DNA of 64,000 bases from a bacterium (GTDB lineage Bacteria; Chloroflexota; Dormibacteria; Dormibacterales; Dormibacteraceae), in NCBI GenBank assembly GCA_004299235.1, contig SCQL01000028.1:248001-312000 (forward strand), written 5' to 3'. The notes beneath the pieces were generated by a model. It ran no database searches, was not told the DNA's origin, and saw only the letters and a program-made list of their open reading frames with translations. Both the position numbers and the translations under genes were made by a program. Positions 60,275 through 64,000 of this stretch are shown piece after piece. Within the stretch, counting starts at the first letter, position 1, and the number at the start of each line of letters is the position of its first letter.

Positions 60275-61152
60275 AGCTGCTGATGTTCATGGAAAACGGC
60301 GGCCGGCGGTTGGGCGTGCTGCGCCCCGGACACCCTGACGAGGTCATCGACCTCTCCGAGCACCGAAAGGTGGCGCCGGACATCCAAGCGCTCATCGACG
60401 CGGGTGATGCCGGACTGGAGGCGGCGCGCGCGGTGGTGTCATCAGGCCGGGTGAAGCCCCGCCGGCTCGAAGACCTGGTGCTTCTGCCTCCGCTCGACCC
60501 GCCGCGCGGCAACATCATCGCCATGGGCCGCAACTATCAGAAGCACGCCGAGGAGACCGCACACGGCAAGCCGGCCTCTCCGCCGACGATCTTCACCAAG
60601 GCGATCACCAGCATCACGGCGCCCCACGCCGATATCGCCCTCGATCCGTCCATCAGCGATGCGCTCGATTGGGAGGTCGAGCTGGGCGTGGTCATCGGCA
60701 AGCAGGGCGTCAACATCAAGCGCCAGGTCGGTCTCAGCCACGTCTTCGGCTACGTCGTGCTCAACGACGTGAGCGCCCGCGACATCCAGCACGGCTGGGG
60801 CGGCCAGTACTTCAAGGGCAAAAGCCTGGATCGCTCTTGCCCTGTCGGCCCTTGGGTCGTGACCAAGGATGAGGTCGCCGACGTTCAGGCGCTGGCGCTG
60901 CGGCTGCGAGTCAACGGCGTGACCAAGCAGGACGGCAACACCCGCGACATGATCTACCCGGTCGACGCCATCATCGAGTGGGCGTCCAGGGGCATGACCC
61001 TGCTGCCCGGCGCGTTGATCGCGACCGGCACACCGGACGGGGTGGGTTTTGCTCGTACTCCGCCGGAGTTCCTCCGGCCGGGCGACACCATGGAGTCGGA
61101 GGTCGAAGGCATCGGGCGCCTGCGAAACCGGATCGTGCCGGCGGCCGGCTGA
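60271..61152 (+). CDS. Fumarylacetoacetate hydrolase-family protein
   Basis: 293 residues from TTG 60271. The C-terminal FAH domain has IIAMGRNYQKHAEE, DWEVELGVVIGKQG (metal-binding Glu residues), FGYVVLNDVSARDIQ, KSLDRSCPVGPWVVT and LIATGTPDGVG. Members hydrolyse C-C bonds of acylpyruvates or decarboxylate oxaloacetate; the substrate is not known. The upstream frame to 60007 is a shadow of the GAF gene. Confidence 0.92.
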   Translation: MKLLMFMENGGRRLGVLRPGHPDEVIDLSEHRKVAPDIQALIDAGDAGLEAARAVVSSGRVKPRRLEDLVLLPPLDPPRGNIIAMGRNYQKHAEETAHGKPASPPTIFTKAITSITAPHADIALDPSISDALDWEVELGVVIGKQGVNIKRQVGLSHVFGYVVLNDVSARDIQHGWGGQYFKGKSLDRSCPVGPWVVTKDEVADVQALALRLRVNGVTKQDGNTRDMIYPVDAIIEWASRGMTLLPGALIATGTPDGVGFARTPPEFLRPGDTMESEVEGIGRLRNRIVPAAG

Positions 61153-61168
61153 GGGCGAAGCCCTCGGC
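61148..61168. terminator. Terminator hairpin between convergent genes
   Basis: A 9-bp stem (one U-G pair) capped by a GAA loop, overlapping the FAH stop codon. It sits in the gap between the FAH gene and the aquaporin gene. No U-tract is present. Confidence 0.5.
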
Positions 61169-61218
61169 TCAGGTCCGCGTTCTAAGTCTCGCGGCCCGAA
61201 CCCTCAACTAGTAGGCGT

Positions 61219-61887
61219 TCAGCGCTCCGATTTCTCGGGGGCCACGGGTGCGGCGGGCGTCTGGACGGAGTGGATCCCGGCGGCGATCACCGCCCCGGCC
61301 AGCGGTCCGACGATGTAGAGCCAGAGGTCCGACCACGACCCGTGGTCGAAGATCGCTGCGGCCACCGTCGCCCCCACGCCGACCGCCGGGTTGAACGCCG
61401 CGCCGGAAATCGGTCCGACGGCAAACGCGCCCGCGGTGACGGTGAGACCGATCGCCAGCCCGTAATAGGAATTGCCGGCCGTGGCCTTGGTCGCGGCCGT
61501 GTTGAGGACCACGATGACGAGGGCCGCGGTGAAGACGAGCTCCGCGGACAGCGCTGAGAGCCAGGACGTGGCCGTGCCCGGATGGATGCCCGGAGTGTGC
61601 GCGATGAGCGCGTAGCCGAATGCGAACGCCAGGACGCCCCCGACCAGCTGCGCGGCCCAGTACGCGGCCATCGTGCGAGCGTCGATCACCCGGCGAAGGA
61701 ACAGGCCGAATGAGATCGCCGGGTTGTAGTGCGCTCCGGAGATGTGACCACCCATGTAAACCATGGCCATCAGTCCGACTCCAATCGCCAGCGGCGCCAG
61801 CTGGCCGGCGGAACCCGACATGGCGATGACGATCATGAAGACGAAGGAGCCAACCAGCTCGGTCAGCAGCTTGGCTCGAAGTGTCAT
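61219..61887 (-). CDS. Aquaporin (MIP family)
   Basis: 222 residues from ATG 61887; the longer frame to 63000 is antisense to the aldolase gene. Six membrane segments and both pore loops: GAHYNPAISFGLF (first NPA) and GAAFNPAVG (second NPA). The residue after the second NPA is Val, not the Arg of the usual selectivity filter (NPAR), so pore selectivity may differ from orthodox water channels. Confidence 0.92.
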   Translation of the reverse strand: MTLRAKLLTELVGSFVFMIVIAMSGSAGQLAPLAIGVGLMAMVYMGGHISGAHYNPAISFGLFLRRVIDARTMAAYWAAQLVGGVLAFAFGYALIAHTPGIHPGTATSWLSALSAELVFTAALVIVVLNTAATKATAGNSYYGLAIGLTVTAGAFAVGPISGAAFNPAVGVGATVAAAIFDHGSWSDLWLYIVGPLAGAVIAAGIHSVQTPAAPVAPEKSER

Positions 61888-62004
61888 GCGCCGTAATGGT
61901 AGAGGTCCGCATGGTGAGCACGACCTGGGTCGTCGCGCGCCCGCCGTCCGATTCGCCGGCCGGGCCCAGCTCGTCATTCGGGCGCGCGAGTAGCCTTTTA
62001 GCCG

Positions 62005-62916
62005 GTGTTCAAGATCGAAGAGCTGACCGGGGTGATGACCGCCCTGGTCTCGCCACTCCACCAGGACGGCACGGTGGACGAGGCCGCGATCGGACGGCTG
62101 GTCGAGCACGTCCTCGCCGGTGGAGTGCATGGATTGCTGTCGCTCGGCTCGACCGGCGAGGCCACCTCGCTCGACGAGACAGCGCGACGACGGCTTCTGT
62201 CCGGTGTGGTGGAAGCTGCAGGCGGGCGCGTGCCGGTCATCTGCGGCGTCGCGCAGAGTCACCTGGCGGCGGCCGGCAGCGAGGTGGAGGCAGCCGCGCG
62301 TCTCGGCGCCGACGCGGCGCTGGTCGCCCCACCTTTCTTTTACCCCATCGACCAGGCCACCCTGCTGGCCTTCTACCGGCGGCTGGCCGACCACAGCTCG
62401 ATTCCGATCCTGCTGTACAACATCCCCGGGTTCACCAAGGTCGCGGCCGAGCCGGCCACCGTCGCCACCCTGGCGCGGGAGGGCGCCATCGCCGGCATCA
62501 AGGATTCCAGCCGCGATTTCGAATATTTCGAAGCCGTCTGCATCGCCACCCGCGGCCTCCCGAACTTCCGCATCTTCATCGGCAGCGACACCATGCTGCT
62601 GGCCGCGCTCGCGATGGGCGGCGCGGGCACGATCTGCGGCGCCGCCAACGTGGCTCCGCAGTGGGTGGTGCGCACTTACAACGACTTCCGCCGCGGCGAC
62701 ATGACCGCCGCCCGCGCCGGCCAGGACGCCCTGTATCAGCTCGTGATGGCGGTCCGCGGCGGCGTGTTCCCGGCCGCGATCAAGTCGGCGTTGCATCTCC
62801 AGGGCATCTGCGATCCATGGACGGCGCCACCCGGGCAGCCGCTGGACGAGCAAGCCGAGGCCGGTCTCAGAGAGCGACTGGAGCATTGGGGACTCCTGAT
62901 GGCGGCGACCGCCTGA
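62005..62916 (+). CDS. DapA/NanA-family aldolase or dihydrodipicolinate synthase-like protein
   Basis: 303 residues from GTG 62005, 8 nt after TAGCCT. TIM-barrel motifs are GLLSLGSTGEATSLDE, ILLYNIPGFTK (catalytic Tyr), AGIKDSSRDFEYF (Schiff-base Lys) and IFIGSDTMLLAALAMGG. Whether it makes dihydrodipicolinate for lysine or cleaves a sugar acid cannot be decided; the lack of other lysine genes nearby slightly favours a catabolic aldolase. Confidence 0.9.
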   Translation: MFKIEELTGVMTALVSPLHQDGTVDEAAIGRLVEHVLAGGVHGLLSLGSTGEATSLDETARRRLLSGVVEAAGGRVPVICGVAQSHLAAAGSEVEAAARLGADAALVAPPFFYPIDQATLLAFYRRLADHSSIPILLYNIPGFTKVAAEPATVATLAREGAIAGIKDSSRDFEYFEAVCIATRGLPNFRIFIGSDTMLLAALAMGGAGTICGAANVAPQWVVRTYNDFRRGDMTAARAGQDALYQLVMAVRGGVFPAAIKSALHLQGICDPWTAPPGQPLDEQAEAGLRERLEHWGLLMAATA

Positions 62917-63053
62917 CCGCGTAGATCTGTGTCGCGATTCATGCACTCGCGCAGGGTTCGACTCGGGGCGGCGTGTCTGCGTCATGTGGCGCGTGGGCAA
63001 GGCTCTTTAACCGGCCCCTCTGACTCCAGGCGGGCCGCTATTCTCGAGACCAG

Positions 63054-63890
63054 ATGATCCTGTCCATCGGTGACCTGGTCCTAGACATCACGATCCTTCC
63101 CGACGGTCCGCTGCGGCTGGACGATGATCGCCCGGCCACCATCACCGTCGGCGGCGGCGGCCAGGCCGCGAACTTCTGCGCCTGGACGGCGGCGCTCGGG
63201 GAGCCGGTTCGACTGGTGACGAGAGTCGGTGACGACGATCGGGGACGGCGGTTGGTGACCGACCTCGAGGCTCTGGGGGTCGAAGTTTGCGCGGTGTGGG
63301 CGCAGGACCCCACCGGCGCGATCGCGGTCCTGGTCGGGCCCGGCGGCCAGCGCACCATGGCCACGCAGCGCGGCGCCAGCGTCGGGCTCAGTCCCCACGA
63401 CCTCCGCGAGGAGTGGTTCGGCGGCGTACAACTGATCCACGTTCCCGCCTACTCCTTCTTCATGAACCCCCTCGCGGCGGCCGCCCGGGCCGCCATCGCC
63501 AAGGTTCGCGACGGTGGCGGCATGCTCTCAATGGACCTCTCATCGGTCGCCGGCTTGAACGAATACGGCCCGGCGCGAATGGCTTACGACCTCGCTCGCC
63601 TGGCGCCCGAGCTGCTGTTTGCGACCGTGGCCGAAGCCACAACCATCGGCGTCCCGCTGGCGGACCTGGCCCAGGTGCCGGTGGTCAAGCTGGGCGCGTC
63701 AGGGTGCAGGGTTTTCGGCCAAGAGATACTCGCGCCACCGGTGGATGAGATCGACGCCACCGGCGCCGGCGACGCTTTCGCGGCGGCATTCTGCGCCGCG
63801 TGGCTGCACGGCGCACCGCCGATCGAGGCCGCCCGACGCGCTGTGGTCGTGGCCTCGGAGGCGGTCGCCCGAGTCGGGGCCCGGCCCTGA
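63054..63890 (+). CDS. psuK: PfkB-family kinase, probably pseudouridine kinase
   Basis: 278 residues from ATG 63054 (TATTCT at 63039-63044 ends 9 nt upstream). Ribokinase fold: ITVGGGGQAANFCAWTAALG near the start and DATGAGDAFAAAFCAAWLHG (anion hole and catalytic Asp). PfkB kinases act on many sugars; the next gene begins like pseudouridine-5'-phosphate glycosidase, which makes PsuK the best call. Confidence 0.8.
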   Translation: MILSIGDLVLDITILPDGPLRLDDDRPATITVGGGGQAANFCAWTAALGEPVRLVTRVGDDDRGRRLVTDLEALGVEVCAVWAQDPTGAIAVLVGPGGQRTMATQRGASVGLSPHDLREEWFGGVQLIHVPAYSFFMNPLAAAARAAIAKVRDGGGMLSMDLSSVAGLNEYGPARMAYDLARLAPELLFATVAEATTIGVPLADLAQVPVVKLGASGCRVFGQEILAPPVDEIDATGAGDAFAAAFCAAWLHGAPPIEAARRAVVVASEAVARVGARP

Positions 63891-63934
63891 GTGGGCTCCG
63901 AACCCAAGGTTCGAGGGGCGTGCCGGGATCGCCG

Positions 63935-64000
63935 ATGAGCGACCTGCTGCAGATCTCGCCCGAGGTCGCCGAGGCACTGGACCGGCGGCGACCCGTGGTC
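63935..64000 (+). CDS. psuG: Pseudouridine-5'-phosphate glycosidase, N-terminal part (cut by window edge)
   Basis: ATG 63935 opens a frame of 22 codons to the edge: MSDLLQISPEVAEALDRRRP then VV. PsuG proteins begin with (L/I)xISPEVAxAL followed by a PVVALEST strand, which fits. With the upstream kinase it would form the psuK-psuG pair that turns pseudouridine into uracil and ribose 5-phosphate. Confidence 0.7.
   Translation, partial: MSDLLQISPEVAEALDRRRPVV

Noticed and set aside
63895-63925. tRNA-like T-arm (GGTTCGAGG)
   Set aside because: No matching acceptor, D or anticodon arms lie within 75 nt.

Overview
The window is 64 kb of a GC-rich bacterial chromosome with densely packed genes on both strands. 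No phage, insertion sequence, CRISPR array, rRNA or tRNA is visible. The gene content suggests a terrestrial, aerobic, Gram-positive-like or Chloroflexota/Dormibacterota/Actinomycetota-like organism. It has a coproporphyrin-dependent heme operon containing hemQ, a flavin/F420-type luciferase-like oxidoreductase, a group II truncated haemoglobin, a SigK/RskA-like sigma/anti-sigma pair, many GTG and TTG starts, and several genes whose -10 element (TANNNT) lies 6-10 nt before the start codon, as in leaderless transcription. The phylum is an inference; nothing here fixes it.

Layout. 1-9.7 kb: HAD hydrolase (cut by the edge), DUF2254 membrane protein, truncated haemoglobin, MFS exporter, CPA2 antiporter preceded by a dehydrogenase stub, a cupredoxin-like lipoprotein that has lost its copper ligands, ECF sigma/anti-sigma, a frameshifted ferritin-like gene and proline dehydrogenase. 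9.7-19.2 kb: a sugar-utilisation locus with an Opp/Dpp-type ABC importer, ROK repressor with a palindromic operator, GH4 glycosidase and a BadF-type sugar kinase. 19.2-22.3 kb: a small HEWMH protein, an ACT/DUF5612 protein and cimA (citramalate synthase), which is preceded by what reads as a complete ribosome-mediated attenuator with an isoleucine-rich leader peptide. 22.3-32.8 kb: a signalling island (cNMP-binding/CpaE-like ATPase, two single-domain response regulators, hybrid kinase, HD-GYP regulator, an XRE-TPR regulator with an adjacent exported micro-peptide gene, PAS kinase and response regulator).

32.9-41.7 kb: aminotransferase plus ureohydrolase, luciferase-like oxidoreductase, HD-GYP protein, a SelW-like gene with an in-frame UGA at the Cys-x-x-Sec position, D,D-carboxypeptidase, and znuABC opposite zur with a repeat-rich shared promoter. 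41.7-53.9 kb: tdh-kbl, 6-phosphogluconate dehydrogenase, a zinc-knuckle microprotein coupled to a rhodanese-CBS gene whose catalytic cysteine codon is UGA, SIS-domain protein, three exporters, a BBE-type oxidoreductase and OsmC. 53.9-64 kb: HTH regulator-hemCDBQEH in one overlapping operon, GAF protein, fumarylacetoacetase-family hydrolase, aquaporin, a DapA-family aldolase and psuK-psuG (cut by the edge).

The strongest candidates for new biology are: (i) the XRE-TPR receptor with a 32-residue exported peptide and membrane protein, resembling RRNPP quorum sensing outside Firmicutes; (ii) two independent UGA codons at redox-cysteine positions, implying selenoproteins, one with selenocysteine as the rhodanese nucleophile; (iii) the cimA attenuator, whose terminator also holds the cimA ribosome-binding site.
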